A DNA stretch of 58,216 bases from Alicyclobacillus tolerans (GCF_021739485.1 NZ_JAJFNK010000030.1:1-58216); one strand, 5' to 3'. Positions 25,470-34,242 are shown, counted from the first letter of the stretch. The notes: a model not told the origin generated them from the letters alone. Made by a program: numbers and translations.

Positions 25470-26384
25470 ATGAAGACCATCGTAGCAGGCAGTCTCAATA
25501 TCGATTTTGTCATCCCTATTGACCGGTTTCCCGGGCCTGGAGAGACGGTTTTAGGCGGGAACCTCAGTTTTACTCCGGGGGGGAAAGGGGCCAACCAGGC
25601 GGTGGCTGCAGCGAAACTCGGCATGCATACCTTAATGGCCGGTGCCATTGGCAACGATGCCTATGGGAAGCAGGTTCGGGAGTCTCTCGAATCGAGCGGC
25701 GTCGACACGACTTTGCTTGTGACGCAAGCTGCCACGACGGGGGTGGCGCTGATCCATTTGACGTCAGACGGGGAAAACCGGATTATCGTCTGTCCGGGTG
25801 CCAACGAACATTTTGAGGTCTCAGAGCAACTCCGCGCACAGCTTGCGACCGCGGATGCGTTGATGCTTCAGTTGGAGATTCCCATCGATCGCGTTGCGAA
25901 ACTCATTGACCTCGCCAATGAGCATCACGTCCCGGTGTTTCTCGATCCCTCGCCTGTGCGCGAAGCCGCTGTGGCCTTGCTTTCGAAAGTCGACTGGGTC
26001 ATGCCGAACGAACACGAAATTGAGTGGATGACTGGACAATCGGTTCAGGATGTCAAAACAGCGCGAATCGCCATTGCGAAACTTTTGCAGCTCGGCGCTA
26101 AACGCGTTGTGCTGAAAATGGGTCCTTTAGGGGCCATGGTGGGAGATGAGAGCGGTTTTCAGCACGTCCCAGGATTTCAAGTGAATGCCGTGGATACCAC
26201 AGCCGCCGGCGACGGATTTGGGGCCGGATTTGTCACAGAGTGGGTGCAAACCGGGGACGTCCACCGCGCGCTTCGTTACGGAAATGCCGTTGGGGCACTG
26301 GTCACGACGAAAGTGGGCGCTCAGGTATCCCTCCCGAGCCGCGAAGCCGTATCGGCACTGCTCCAGGATCCATCTCCCACGTGA
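25470..26384 (+). CDS. rbsK: Ribokinase
   Basis: 304 aa PfkB-family sugar kinase: AGSLNIDFVIPIDRFPGPGET, the GGKGANQAVAAAKLG substrate signature (about 37-51), VMPNEHEIEWMTG and the ATP/catalytic TTAAGDGFGAGFV with base D248. Phosphorylates D-ribose to ribose-5-phosphate. The length is typical. GTG or ATG ambiguity is absent; ATG follows GGGTGAGCGG. Last intact gene of the operon, followed by a long hairpin. Confidence 0.9.
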   Translation: MKTIVAGSLNIDFVIPIDRFPGPGETVLGGNLSFTPGGKGANQAVAAAKLGMHTLMAGAIGNDAYGKQVRESLESSGVDTTLLVTQAATTGVALIHLTSDGENRIIVCPGANEHFEVSEQLRAQLATADALMLQLEIPIDRVAKLIDLANEHHVPVFLDPSPVREAAVALLSKVDWVMPNEHEIEWMTGQSVQDVKTARIAIAKLLQLGAKRVVLKMGPLGAMVGDESGFQHVPGFQVNAVDTTAAGDGFGAGFVTEWVQTGDVHRALRYGNAVGALVTTKVGAQVSLPSREAVSALLQDPSPT

Positions 26385-26403
26385 TAATCAGGACCAGGCA
26401 AGG

Positions 26404-26640
26404 GTCCAACAAGGCGTGGCCATCTCCCACGCCTTGTTGTTTGAGCAGGAATTGACTTTAATGAATGAACCCACCGCGGCGCTGTCGGTGCCCAAGACCA
26501 AAGACATCCTCAGCTTGATTCGCGACCTAAATCCCATCGCAAGTGGGTCATCTTAGTGAGTCATCGCCTAGAGGACGTGTTGACGGTTGCCGACAGAGTT
26601 GTCGTCTTTTCACACGGCCAAATCCGAGACATTCTCGTCA
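26404..26640 (+). pseudogene. Fragment of a sugar ABC transporter ATPase, frameshifted
   Basis: One frame reads QGVAISHALLFEQELTLMNEPTAALS...LIRDL, the Walker B and D-loop region of an RbsA/MglA-type ATPase. After about 26538 the match continues one base out of phase as KWVILVSHRLEDVLTVADRVVVFSHGQIR (H-loop region). Both ends of the protein are missing. A deleted base plus truncation shows decay; it is not a copy of the intact rbsA nearby in any obvious tandem way. Confidence 0.8.
26407..26440 (+). terminator. Perfect 13-bp inverted repeat after rbsK
   Basis: CAACAAGGCGTGG (26407-26419) and CCACGCCTTGTTG (26427-26439) with a 7-nt loop, followed by TTTGAG. It lies 22 bp after the rbsK stop and overlaps the decayed ATPase fragment. 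Probably terminates the operon despite the short T-run. Confidence 0.6.
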
Positions 26641-27126
26641 ATGAAGGATCGGGTGGTTGTCGTAGACGTCTTGGAAGGAAGACTAGCTAAGGCGAAATCG
26701 TTAGGTGCCGATGCCGTCATCAACGCGTCCTGCGAAGATGTGACAAAGGCAGCTCATAAAATCACCAACGGACGTGGGTTTACCGCGATCATCGACGCCA
26801 CAGGAAATCCTCACGCCATTGAGGGGGCCGTGGACATCGCGGCTCCTGCGGGCCGCATTGGCTTGGTTGGTTTGTGCGGTTCCAAGCGCGTACACCTTGA
26901 CGTCGACACGGTGGTCACCAAAGACGTTCAATTAATAGGAACCGTAGGGAGCCCCGGGGTCTGGGAACCCGTCATAGAGTTGTGCCAATCCGGCCGCATG
27001 AACACGCGAGCCCTCATTACTCACCGTCTGCCGCTTCAAGACTTGCAAAAGGCTTTTCAACTCATGGAGAATCGCGATGAAAGTACCGGTAAAATCGTGA
27101 TCGACATCGTCCAAGAATCGCATTAA
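26641..27126 (+). pseudogene. C-terminal fragment of a zinc-type alcohol/polyol dehydrogenase
   Basis: Reads VVVVDVLEGRLAKAKSLGADAVINASCEDV, IIDATGNPHAIEGAVDIAAPAGRIGLVGL and LITHRLPLQDLQKAFQLMENR: the second half of the NAD-binding domain and C-terminus of a medium-chain dehydrogenase (threonine/sorbitol dehydrogenase-like). The catalytic zinc-binding N-terminal half and the GxGxxG segment are gone. The frame is open from 26587 through unrelated bases of the ATPase fragment, so the junction near 26640 is a deletion fusion. A short hybrid protein could be made but would lack the active site. Confidence 0.8.
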
Positions 27127-27507
27127 AACTCCACCGACTCGTGAGTTGTTCTCATGATGGCGGCAGTGGCGCTTGGACTCACTATAAAATAGCCACGCCT
27201 CGAACCCCTGTGAGCGCGAGGGTTGAGATTTGCTCGTGGGGCTGACAGAGAGACGTCTCGTGGTGGACAGGAGGTCGAGCGCGGGTCAATGCCGTCGTTT
27301 TGTGTGATTATTGCGCGGGAAATGTCGAAGAACCAAAATTCTGTTGTGAAATGAAGGAATTGTGAAGATTGCTTTAAACGGAAGGGAAAAACAGGAGGAT
27401 CGACGAATAAGTGTTAATAGTCCAAGGTGTAACCCTCCATTAGAATCGAAATGATTCTTCGGAAAATATCTTTGAGATAAGAGAGATTTATTTGAGGTGA
27501 GCCAGAG
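27127..27507. other. Intergenic region without a gene
   Basis: No credible coding sequence. It contains AGAATC-gaaat-GATTCT at about 27442, an isolated TGTCGAA at 27323-27329 and a spare AGGAGG near 27391 with no following frame. The next gene has its own GAGGTGA. Confidence 0.5.
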
Positions 27508-28623
27508 ATGAGTATGTCCCAAGAGGTCGTTCAAAGAACCTCGGGAGACATCAATTGGGAACAGGTGATACGGGGTTTTGGGCATCAATACGACATGGAA
27601 TTTAACGAATCCGTGCAATGGATTGCGAATCGGACGAGTCTACAGGTTGCTTGTGAAGTACTGGGTGTCGCCTTGTCACCATCGCTGGCTTCTCGTTACA
27701 CAACAGCCGATCTGAATATCTTGCAGAGCCTCGGGGATTTCCTATGGGTTCGGGGGTACACCGTGCCTCGTCTGATGGAATATCATCGGCTGCAATACGT
27801 GTGGGGGGGGCAAACAGAAATGGGCTTCACGTTATCACGGGAAGAGTATCTGAAAGAAAGAGCGGCAGGTAAGAGTAAAAACAAGATTGCCCGGGAGCAG
27901 GGCATTAGCGGCCCGGCATTATTTCATTGGCTACATAAGTGGGGGCTTAAAGACCCTGCCGTGGAAAGACAAGAGATTGCGCGAGTGACGAATTTAACAT
28001 TCAACGCTATGAACGTGTCAGAACCAGACCAGACTGGCGATAAAACAGCTCCAGCCCTACGACAAAACAGCACTGCAGCCGACGGACTCCCGAGGACGAA
28101 GCTTCAGGTCATACCAGATTCTACTCGTGGCATGGGTTTATCCCTTGCGTTCCCCGACCAAGCGAGGATTCAACCCTTTGAACCGGGTGTGAATAAAGCT
28201 CTCTCTGAACACACGAATACTGGCGGCATAACGATGCATGCTGACCCTGCCACGTCGGTGAAGTCGCAGGTGAAGGAGCATGATCAAGCCATTCCTGAGA
28301 GAACTTTGCTGCAAGGTCAGGCAGCCAATCCTGACCCGAGCTTGGCCAGGGCTGCCAAGGCACTGCCGTCGGTGAGTGTTCAACTTAACTTACTGCTCAA
28401 ACCGTTGGAGCTGCCTGAGACGGTCCATGTCATGGCTCTTTCTCGCGATCAGTTGATGCAGACGGCACTTGGTTTGATGCAGGCAGCTATTGGACAAGCC
28501 TATGGGGATTTGACCCAACTTTTAGGCGAGGGTTCAGCCGCCGGGCAGGTTCAACGATATGTAGAATATCAACTTTCCCAGTTCTTAAAACAGGCCCCCC
28601 TCGGTCCAGTAACACAAGCATAA
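27508..28623 (+). CDS. Hypothetical protein with a central helix-turn-helix
   Basis: 371 aa protein I do not recognise. Residues about 108-150 (LSREEYLKERAAGKSKNKIAREQGISGPALFHWLHKWGLKD) form a helix-turn-helix of a type common in small Firmicute phage or plasmid proteins. Residues about 155-280 are polar and low in hydrophobics, probably disordered. The C-terminal 85 residues carry a VSVQLNLLLKPLELPETVHVM strand-like segment and an amphipathic helix. ATG 27508 is preceded by GAGGTGA. It stands alone and ends in a strong terminator. A DNA-binding orphan of possible mobile-element origin. Confidence 0.65.
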   Translation: MSMSQEVVQRTSGDINWEQVIRGFGHQYDMEFNESVQWIANRTSLQVACEVLGVALSPSLASRYTTADLNILQSLGDFLWVRGYTVPRLMEYHRLQYVWGGQTEMGFTLSREEYLKERAAGKSKNKIAREQGISGPALFHWLHKWGLKDPAVERQEIARVTNLTFNAMNVSEPDQTGDKTAPALRQNSTAADGLPRTKLQVIPDSTRGMGLSLAFPDQARIQPFEPGVNKALSEHTNTGGITMHADPATSVKSQVKEHDQAIPERTLLQGQAANPDPSLARAAKALPSVSVQLNLLLKPLELPETVHVMALSRDQLMQTALGLMQAAIGQAYGDLTQLLGEGSAAGQVQRYVEYQLSQFLKQAPLGPVTQA

Positions 28624-28635
28624 AAAACAATTTCA

Positions 28636-28678
28636 AAACCTGCGGCTTCACACCCCAGTATGAATAAGCCGCAGGTTT
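28636..28678. terminator. Strong bidirectional-type terminator
   Basis: Perfect 13-bp stem AAACCTGCGGCTT (28636-28648) / AAGCCGCAGGTTT (28666-28678), with T-rich sequence after it on the minus strand (TTTGAAATTGTTTTTT) and TTT on the plus strand. It serves the convergent HTH and methyltransferase genes. Confidence 0.8.
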
Positions 28679-28718
28679 AAAACGAGCGAAGCGGTCAAAC
28701 ACTTTGCATTGGTAATGC

Positions 28719-29582
28719 TTAGTCTGCCTTTATGCCCGTGGCAACCAGCGCTTCCGCTTTGAGCACCACTTTTTGGTTCGGGAACATGCTCGACAGCGTC
28801 GCGACAAACTCGTCGTGAACGACGGAGCGTTTCTCTTCAGGCATGTCGCGCAGGACCTTGACCATGGGACCTGCCATGTTCGCGATCCGGTTCCACAACT
28901 CCTCCGGGCTGTCGGCGGTCATCACGGGGCAGTCAAACTTGTCGACGCGAATGTTTTCAAGTCCGGCACCCTGTAAGTACCCAGTCAGCATTTGCGGCGT
29001 CGGAATTGAAAACAACCCTGGACCTGTGGAGTCGAGCATCGGGAGTCGGGTGTACTTGCCGACAATGATACCTGGCAGCGTGAAGGCGGGGCTGTTTTGG
29101 GGGAGGCCCCAGGTACTGACTGTTAATCTTCCGCCAGGTTTGAGCTTTGCCCCTAAGTTCTGGAGTGCCGCCTGTGGATCGGGCATGAACATCAGCCCAT
29201 GCCGGCACGTGCACAAGTCGAAGGTGTTGTTTGGGACGCCGAGATCGAGTTCGCTTACAAGGGTTCGAAAACTGGCGTTTTGTACTCCTTCTTCTCTAGC
29301 ACGGGAAACGGCCCCTTGTACCATGGCTTCGGTGAGGTCTAGTCCGAGGACATGGCCCTCTTCTCCGACCAGTTTCGCAATAGCCAGTGAAGGATCCCCC
29401 GTGCCGCATGCCAGGTCAAGTACCTGCAGGCCAGGGCGAATTTCCGACAGATGTATGATCCGTTCTGTAATCGGGCTGGTTGGATCTCCGGATTTTCGGA
29501 ACTTTCCCCAACCGGGAGCTGCGGCGGTCCACTGCTCGCGTTGCTGATGGCGAATCTGTTTAGCTGAGGTCATCTCTCTCAT
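28719..29582 (-). CDS. Class I SAM-dependent methyltransferase (UbiE-like)
   Basis: 287 aa. Motif I VLDLACGTGDPS lies at about residues 54-65, motif II VLGLDLTEAMV, then NNTFDLCTCRHGLMFMPDP and LKPGGRLTVSTWG, the ubiquinone/menaquinone-methyltransferase-like pattern. ATG 29582 is preferred because AGGAAGG lies just upstream; the frame is open 40 codons further without a ribosome binding site. It is divergent from a winged-helix-only regulator. The natural substrate is unknown; a small metabolite is likely. Confidence 0.85.
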   Translation of the reverse strand: MREMTSAKQIRHQQREQWTAAAPGWGKFRKSGDPTSPITERIIHLSEIRPGLQVLDLACGTGDPSLAIAKLVGEEGHVLGLDLTEAMVQGAVSRAREEGVQNASFRTLVSELDLGVPNNTFDLCTCRHGLMFMPDPQAALQNLGAKLKPGGRLTVSTWGLPQNSPAFTLPGIIVGKYTRLPMLDSTGPGLFSIPTPQMLTGYLQGAGLENIRVDKFDCPVMTADSPEELWNRIANMAGPMVKVLRDMPEEKRSVVHDEFVATLSSMFPNQKVVLKAEALVATGIKAD

Positions 29583-29769
29583 AACCCTTCCTGATTTTGT
29601 GTAGAAGGTGCGTTTGTAAATCCAATTCGGTTTGAATGCTTTATCCCCTATCGTAAATCTGTAAATTCTAAAAACGATTGATAGGACAAGCGCGATCGGC
29701 AACGCGTTGCAGAAATGAGAATGACAGGTGACAACGCGTACACCAATCCTGCAGAATCATCTGAAGTAT

Positions 29770-29790
29770 TTCAATAATTTTTCAATAATT
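29770..29790 (+). promoter_or_regulatory. 11-bp-period direct repeat, OmpR/PhoB-box-like
   Basis: TTCAATAATT at 29770-29779 and 29781-29790: identical 10-mers repeated at an 11-bp period, the geometry bound by tandem OmpR/PhoB winged-helix monomers. It lies 75 bp before the winged-helix gene and in the divergent promoter region. Confidence 0.55.
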
Positions 29791-29865
29791 CTACTTTAAA
29801 ATTATAGGTGAGGTAAATAGAATCGTAGAGACAATGAGCTGATTCAGTTGGTTGAGGGTGGAATC

Positions 29866-30180
29866 ATGGTTATTGGGGACGACTGTATTCTGGACGTCTC
29901 GACACGGACGTTGGTCAAGGACGGAACGTCCATACAGCTTTCTCTTCTCCAATTTAGAATTCTTCACTACTTGGCTCAGCATTTAAATCAGCCAGTTAGA
30001 CATGAAGAATTGATGCAGCATGTCTGGGGAAAGGATTCCAACGTCACCAAAAGCGAATTGCACGTCTATATCAACCGCCTCCGAAAGCGCATCGAACGAG
30101 ACCCCCTTCACCCACAGTGTCTGATGAGTTTGAGAGGTTTCGGTTATGTCCTCTACCCCCGATTAAAGGTGGAAACTTAG
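29866..30180 (+). CDS. Stand-alone OmpR/PhoB-type winged-helix protein (second copy)
   Basis: 104 aa comprising little more than one Trans_reg_C domain: DDCILDVSTRTLVKDG platform, LLQFRILHYLAQHLNQPVRHEELMQHVWG, recognition helix KSELHVYINRLRKRIE, wing LMSLRGFGYVLYP. No receiver domain. ATG 29866 is chosen because GAGGGTGG precedes it; a TTG at 29848 is in frame. It is a close relative of the protein at 3516-3962, including the HVYINRLRKRIE helix. A PhoB-box-like repeat lies upstream, suggesting autoregulation and control of the divergent methyltransferase gene. Confidence 0.85.
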   Translation: MVIGDDCILDVSTRTLVKDGTSIQLSLLQFRILHYLAQHLNQPVRHEELMQHVWGKDSNVTKSELHVYINRLRKRIERDPLHPQCLMSLRGFGYVLYPRLKVET

Positions 30181-30407
30181 ACCATTCCCTGCTTCGTCCC
30201 TCTCCAAGCTTGCCTTTTACTCCGAAGATAGTCGTGAATTTATAGTCGTTTTGGATGATATGGAATAGACAGGTTTGACGTTATGATGGAAGTCAATTGG
30301 CGGGTTTTTCCTGAACTGCACTTCAAGTCCGATGACTTCTTTCATGAGGCATGGCCCCGTCAACCTGTTTCCAAACGAGACTACAGTTCAGAGTGGAGAG
30401 GTTGTTT

Positions 30408-32084
30408 TTGAAAATACGAGGCAAATTGATGGGGGCGTTTGCTCTTGTTGCGGTCTTCGTCGCTGTGTCTGGGGGTATCGATCACGAATTTCTCACAAAG
30501 GTGGGGAATTCAGAGTCCGAGGTTTTGAATCGGCAAGCCGTAGTGGTTCAAGACGCCTTGCAGATCCAGCGTTTACTCGTCCAAGAAAACGCCGACGTAC
30601 GAGGCTACGTCGCTTATCGGAATTCGGCAGACCTCAATCAATTCAAGCAAGACGTTCAACAAGCCAACCAAACCATGGAGAAGGCGAAGAGGCTCTCCTC
30701 CGACAAACAAAGCCAAACGGACCTTGCTACCATTGAGAGTATCAACCAAACCTATCAAAATGAAGTAGAGTCGAGTGTGTCCAAGTTGAACCAGCCGGGC
30801 GGGACTGCGTATTTCCAAAACAACATCGACCCGCTGACCGGTCAACTGCTGCCTCTGGCCCAAAAAGTGGTCCAAAACATGCAAAGTGCCATGGCGACAC
30901 AAGGGGCTGATACTGCGCATTGGATCGCGTTGGCGAATGCGATCCAAATTGCGTTGCTGGTCTTGTCCGTTTTGGCCGCACTCGCCTTAGGGTACCTCTC
31001 TTCACGCGCCTTACTCATTCCGCTTTTGCAACTCAAAACAGGCATGGAGCGCGTGGCGAACGCCGATCTCACCGTAGAAGACGTGCGTCTCCACACGCAA
31101 GATGAGATGGCGGAGCTAGGGCGCGCGTTTGCGACCATGGTACAGAACTTGCGTAACCTAGTTCAGGGAGTTTCCATGACCGCGGCACAACTGGCCTCTT
31201 CATCTGAGCAATTGACCGCGAGTGCGGAAGAGACCAGCCGGGCCACAGAACACATTGCGCAAAACATTCAAGACATGGCGGACGGATCCCAAAGTCAGGC
31301 GCGAAGCACGAAAAACGTGACGCAGACGATTGAGGAAATGGCTCACTCGACCCAATCGGCCGCTCAAAACGCCTTGCAAATGAACCATTCTGCAGTGTCC
31401 GCCTCGAGTTTGACCGAACAAGGGAAGCAATCTGTCCGCATCGTCTCGGAACAAATGGAAAGCATTCACACCGGGATCGACAGCCTCAGTACCCAGTTGA
31501 ACGAGCTTGGGGCTCGCTCCAAGGAGATCGGGAGCATCGTGGATGTCATGACCGGGATTGCAGAGCAGACCAATCTGCTCGCTTTGAATGCGGCCATCGA
31601 AGCTGCCCGGGCAGGGGACGCTGGCCGGGGATTTGCAGTGGTCGCGGACGAAGTCCGCGCGTTAGCCGAGCAAAGCGCATCGTCGGCCAAACAGATTGAA
31701 TCGCTGATCCGCTCCATTCACGACGAAATGGACAGTGCACTGGTAACCATGACGCAAACGGCAAACAAGGCGGACGCGGGACTGAGTGCTGTGCAGAACG
31801 CCGACCAGGCGTTTGAGCAGATCTACACCTCGGTGCAGAGTGTCACTCGCCAGATTGAAGACGTAACGGCAGCTGTAGAGCAGATGTCGGCGGGAACCCA
31901 AGAAGTTGTCAGGGCAATTCAAACGATCGATGATGTGACGCAACACAACGTGACGCACACAGAGGCAGTCTCATCTGCCACCCAGGAACAGTTGGCTACG
32001 ATGGAAGAAATCGCAGCTTCTTCCGCAAGTCTTTCTCAGTTGGCCCAGGAGTTGCAGACCTCTGTAGAACGGTTCAAGTTGTGA
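30408..32084 (+). CDS. Methyl-accepting chemotaxis protein
   Basis: 558 aa transmembrane chemoreceptor. TM1 is at about 6-23, a 4-helix-bundle-like extracytoplasmic sensor at about 25-170, TM2 at about 172-200 and a HAMP region at about 203-255. A long coiled-coil signalling domain follows with the conserved hairpin tip [32 protein letters not shown] at about 386-417. TTG at 30408 has GGAGAGG upstream and starts LKIRGKLM, a usual MCP opening. It sits next to no che genes. It signals to CheA/CheW encoded elsewhere; the ligand is not predictable. Confidence 0.93.
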   Translation: MKIRGKLMGAFALVAVFVAVSGGIDHEFLTKVGNSESEVLNRQAVVVQDALQIQRLLVQENADVRGYVAYRNSADLNQFKQDVQQANQTMEKAKRLSSDKQSQTDLATIESINQTYQNEVESSVSKLNQPGGTAYFQNNIDPLTGQLLPLAQKVVQNMQSAMATQGADTAHWIALANAIQIALLVLSVLAALALGYLSSRALLIPLLQLKTGMERVANADLTVEDVRLHTQDEMAELGRAFATMVQNLRNLVQGVSMTAAQLASSSEQLTASAEETSRATEHIAQNIQDMADGSQSQARSTKNVTQTIEEMAHSTQSAAQNALQMNHSAVSASSLTEQGKQSVRIVSEQMESIHTGIDSLSTQLNELGARSKEIGSIVDVMTGIAEQTNLLALNAAIEAARAGDAGRGFAVVADEVRALAEQSASSAKQIESLIRSIHDEMDSALVTMTQTANKADAGLSAVQNADQAFEQIYTSVQSVTRQIEDVTAAVEQMSAGTQEVVRAIQTIDDVTQHNVTHTEAVSSATQEQLATMEEIAASSASLSQLAQELQTSVERFKL

Positions 32085-32162
32085 GGAACGAGGGTCATCG
32101 TGACCCTGCCGTGTAGACAACTTAGCACCTGACCCCTCATACCCCATACCACACTGCCTTTA

Positions 32163-32201
32163 GATCGGATCACATTCGGGAAGATGACAGATTTTGCTGT
32201 C
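32163..32201 (+). repeat. Dispersed intergenic repeat, copy B
   Basis: 39-bp element opening GATCGGATCACATTC, 33 of 39 identical to 17626-17664. Here TGACAG-ATTTTG-CTGTCA forms a perfect 6-bp stem; the same position pairs as partly different bases in copy A. Confidence 0.6.
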
Positions 32202-32284
32202 AGATATACGGCTCATGGCGCAGAATGTGTCACATAGCCTGTAGTCTTGCGAGTCGGGGGGCGCGTCGCCTCGGCCTCCCGTCG

Positions 32285-32326
32285 TGCAAAGGGTCCAAAT
32301 CCTCAACGGAATTTGGACCCTTTGCA
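32285..32326. terminator. 16-bp perfect inverted repeat
   Basis: TGCAAAGGGTCCAAAT (32285-32300) and ATTTGGACCCTTTGCA (32311-32326) with a 10-nt loop. No T-run flanks it on either strand. Between convergent genes, so a bidirectional terminator is the simplest reading, although the shape is not canonical. Confidence 0.5.
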
Positions 32327-32417
32327 ACGTCCACGCTATGCGGCTGTTTCGGGTTTGTGCTGCTGTTGGCGTTACCATCTGATTACGCGCTGACGCTGCA
32401 CGCTGCTCTGCGACGCG

Positions 32418-33905
32418 TTACATCATATGGTAATCGGCAGCTACAGTTTGGTCGTTTCCTTGATGGACCTTGGCCGCGTTGAAAACCCAAGTGAGCACAA
32501 TCGCCACGACAAAGTTGGCGATGAGCGCCCACACGGCCGCGTAGGCCGCGTATACATGGCCACCGATATGCAGTGCGTAAACCGACGACTTAAAGTGGTT
32601 CGCTACAGCCATCGAGGTGCCGACCACCATGCCGACCAGCCAACCGAGCGTCAGCGCATGGCGGTGGAACCAGCGGGTGTACAGCCCGACGATGACGGGC
32701 GGGAGTGTCTGCAAAATCCAAACTCCGCCGAGTAGCTGCAAGTTGATGGCAAACGTGCTTGGCAAACCGACCACAAAGACCAGAGCGCCGACTTTCACGG
32801 CCAGCGAGATGAGTTTGGCCATGCGCGCTTCTTGGTGGTCTGTGCAATTGGGATTGATGTATTCCTTATAGATGTTGCGCGTGAACAGGTTGGCAGCCGC
32901 GATCGACATGATGGCGGCAGGTACCAACGCCCCAATTGCGATTGCCGCAAACGCGAAGCCGGTGAACCAGTTCGGGAATTCTTTCAGGAACAGCATCGGG
33001 ATGGCCGCAGTGTTGTTTTTGGTGTGAATGCCTGCGGCAATCGCCATGTAGCCAATCAACGTTAAAAACGCCAGTACCAGCGAGTAGGCGGGCAGCAAGG
33101 CTGCGTTTCGCTTGATCACGTTGCGGCTGCTGGAACTGAGCACACCTGTCACGGAGTGTGGGTACAGGAATAAGGCGAGTGCCGAACCGAGCGCCAGTGT
33201 CGCATAAGGAGCATACGCAGCGGGAGCTAGAACGAACGTTTTAGGAAGCGCATGCTGCGCTGCATGGAAGATGTTTCCGAAACCACCCAGTTTCATCGGC
33301 ACGATGATGACGACAGCAATCACTGTGATGTAGATCATGAGGTCTTTGACCACCGCGATCATCGCAGGAGCTCGAAGACCAGATGAATAGGTGTAAGCAG
33401 CGAGGATGATAAAGGCTATCAGAATAGGCCAGTCGCCTTTGAGTCCCATTGCTGCTAAGACGGCCTGCATGCCGACGAGCTGCAGCGCGATGTACGGCAT
33501 CGTCGCGAGGATACCGGTGAGAGCAACCATGAGTGCGAGCGTCTTGCTGTCGAAACGGCCGCGGACAAAGTCAGCCGCGGTGATGTAACCGTGTTTGCGA
33601 GCCACGGACCACATTCTCGGCATGACAATAAAAATGAACGGATAGACCACAATGGTATAGGGCACGGCAAAAAAGCCTGTTGCGCCGGCGCCGTACAACA
33701 GGGCAGGGACTGCGATGAAGGTGTAGGCCGTGTACAAGTCGCCACCCAGCAAAAACCAGGTCACCACAGTGCCAAACCGGCGGCCGCCAAGCCCCCATTC
33801 ATGCAATTCATTGAGGTTCCCGCTGCGCCATCGCGCGGCGTAAAAACCCATGACTGTGACAAGCAAAAAGAAAATGATAAAGACACTAATGGCTGTCCAG
33901 TTCAT
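32418..33905 (-). CDS. Sodium:solute symporter (SSS family)
   Basis: 495 aa integral membrane protein with about 13 transmembrane segments and the SSS hallmarks: WGLGGRRFGTVVTWFLLGGDLYTAYTFIAVPALLYGAGATGFF near the N-terminus, a helix 3 region YITAADFVRGRFDSKTLAL and SSSSRNVIKRNAALLPAYSL mid-protein. Relatives take up monocarboxylates, proline or pantothenate. ATG 33905 follows AGGGGAGAGGGAAAA. It lies 40 bp downstream of a DUF3311 gene, the usual small partner of this SSS subgroup. By context it imports the acid degraded by the cluster at 34-41 kb. Confidence 0.9.
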   Translation of the reverse strand: MNWTAISVFIIFFLLVTVMGFYAARWRSGNLNELHEWGLGGRRFGTVVTWFLLGGDLYTAYTFIAVPALLYGAGATGFFAVPYTIVVYPFIFIVMPRMWSVARKHGYITAADFVRGRFDSKTLALMVALTGILATMPYIALQLVGMQAVLAAMGLKGDWPILIAFIILAAYTYSSGLRAPAMIAVVKDLMIYITVIAVVIIVPMKLGGFGNIFHAAQHALPKTFVLAPAAYAPYATLALGSALALFLYPHSVTGVLSSSSRNVIKRNAALLPAYSLVLAFLTLIGYMAIAAGIHTKNNTAAIPMLFLKEFPNWFTGFAFAAIAIGALVPAAIMSIAAANLFTRNIYKEYINPNCTDHQEARMAKLISLAVKVGALVFVVGLPSTFAINLQLLGGVWILQTLPPVIVGLYTRWFHRHALTLGWLVGMVVGTSMAVANHFKSSVYALHIGGHVYAAYAAVWALIANFVVAIVLTWVFNAAKVHQGNDQTVAADYHMM

Positions 33906-33945
33906 TTTTTGTTTTCCCTCTCCCCTTATTTAATTTTGACCGCAT

Positions 33946-34143
33946 TTACGCGTCTTTGGTGGCTTTGTACACAATAAACGTCAGGATGGAACTGATGAAT
34001 ACCCAGAGAATTTGATACCAATAAAAGAAGGGAAATCCCCACAACGTCGGTTGTACGGACGAGTAAAAAGCCGGAAACAGGGTTCCGATAAACGGGATGA
34101 TCAGCAACCAGTACCAACCCTTTTTACCTGAGTTATTTTCCAT
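33946..34143 (-). CDS. DUF3311 small membrane protein, symporter partner
   Basis: 65 aa with two transmembrane segments (WYWLLIIPFIGTLFPAFY and FFYWYQILWVFISSILTFIVYK), matching DUF3311 proteins that are encoded next to SSS symporters. ATG has AAGGTGGTG upstream. First gene of the two-gene transporter operon. Its exact role is unknown; a small subunit of the symporter is likely. Confidence 0.85.
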   Translation of the reverse strand: MENNSGKKGWYWLLIIPFIGTLFPAFYSSVQPTLWGFPFFYWYQILWVFISSILTFIVYKATKDA

Positions 34144-34242
34144 GTTTACACCACCTTTCTTTGATTGGAATGTTCTATAAGTGTAGTAATTATGCTATAT
34201 TTTTGGATTATTCGTCAATCTGTAGAAAATTCCCAAACAAAA

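Larger units (their letters stand above)
32085..32417. other. Intergenic region between convergent chemoreceptor and symporter genes
   Basis: Contains the second copy of a dispersed repeat (32163-32201) and a very long perfect hairpin (32285-32326), both listed separately. Nothing coding is supported. Confidence 0.55.

Noticed and set aside
26587..27126. Open frame starting within the decayed ATPase treated as a real dehydrogenase
   Set aside because: It lacks the zinc-binding half and the nucleotide-binding glycine motif, and its N-terminal 18 codons come from ATPase sequence in a foreign frame.
27323..27329. Isolated TGTCGAA as a Spo0A box before the orphan HTH gene
   Set aside because: Single 7-mer matches are expected several times in 58 kb; no second copy or extended match nearby.
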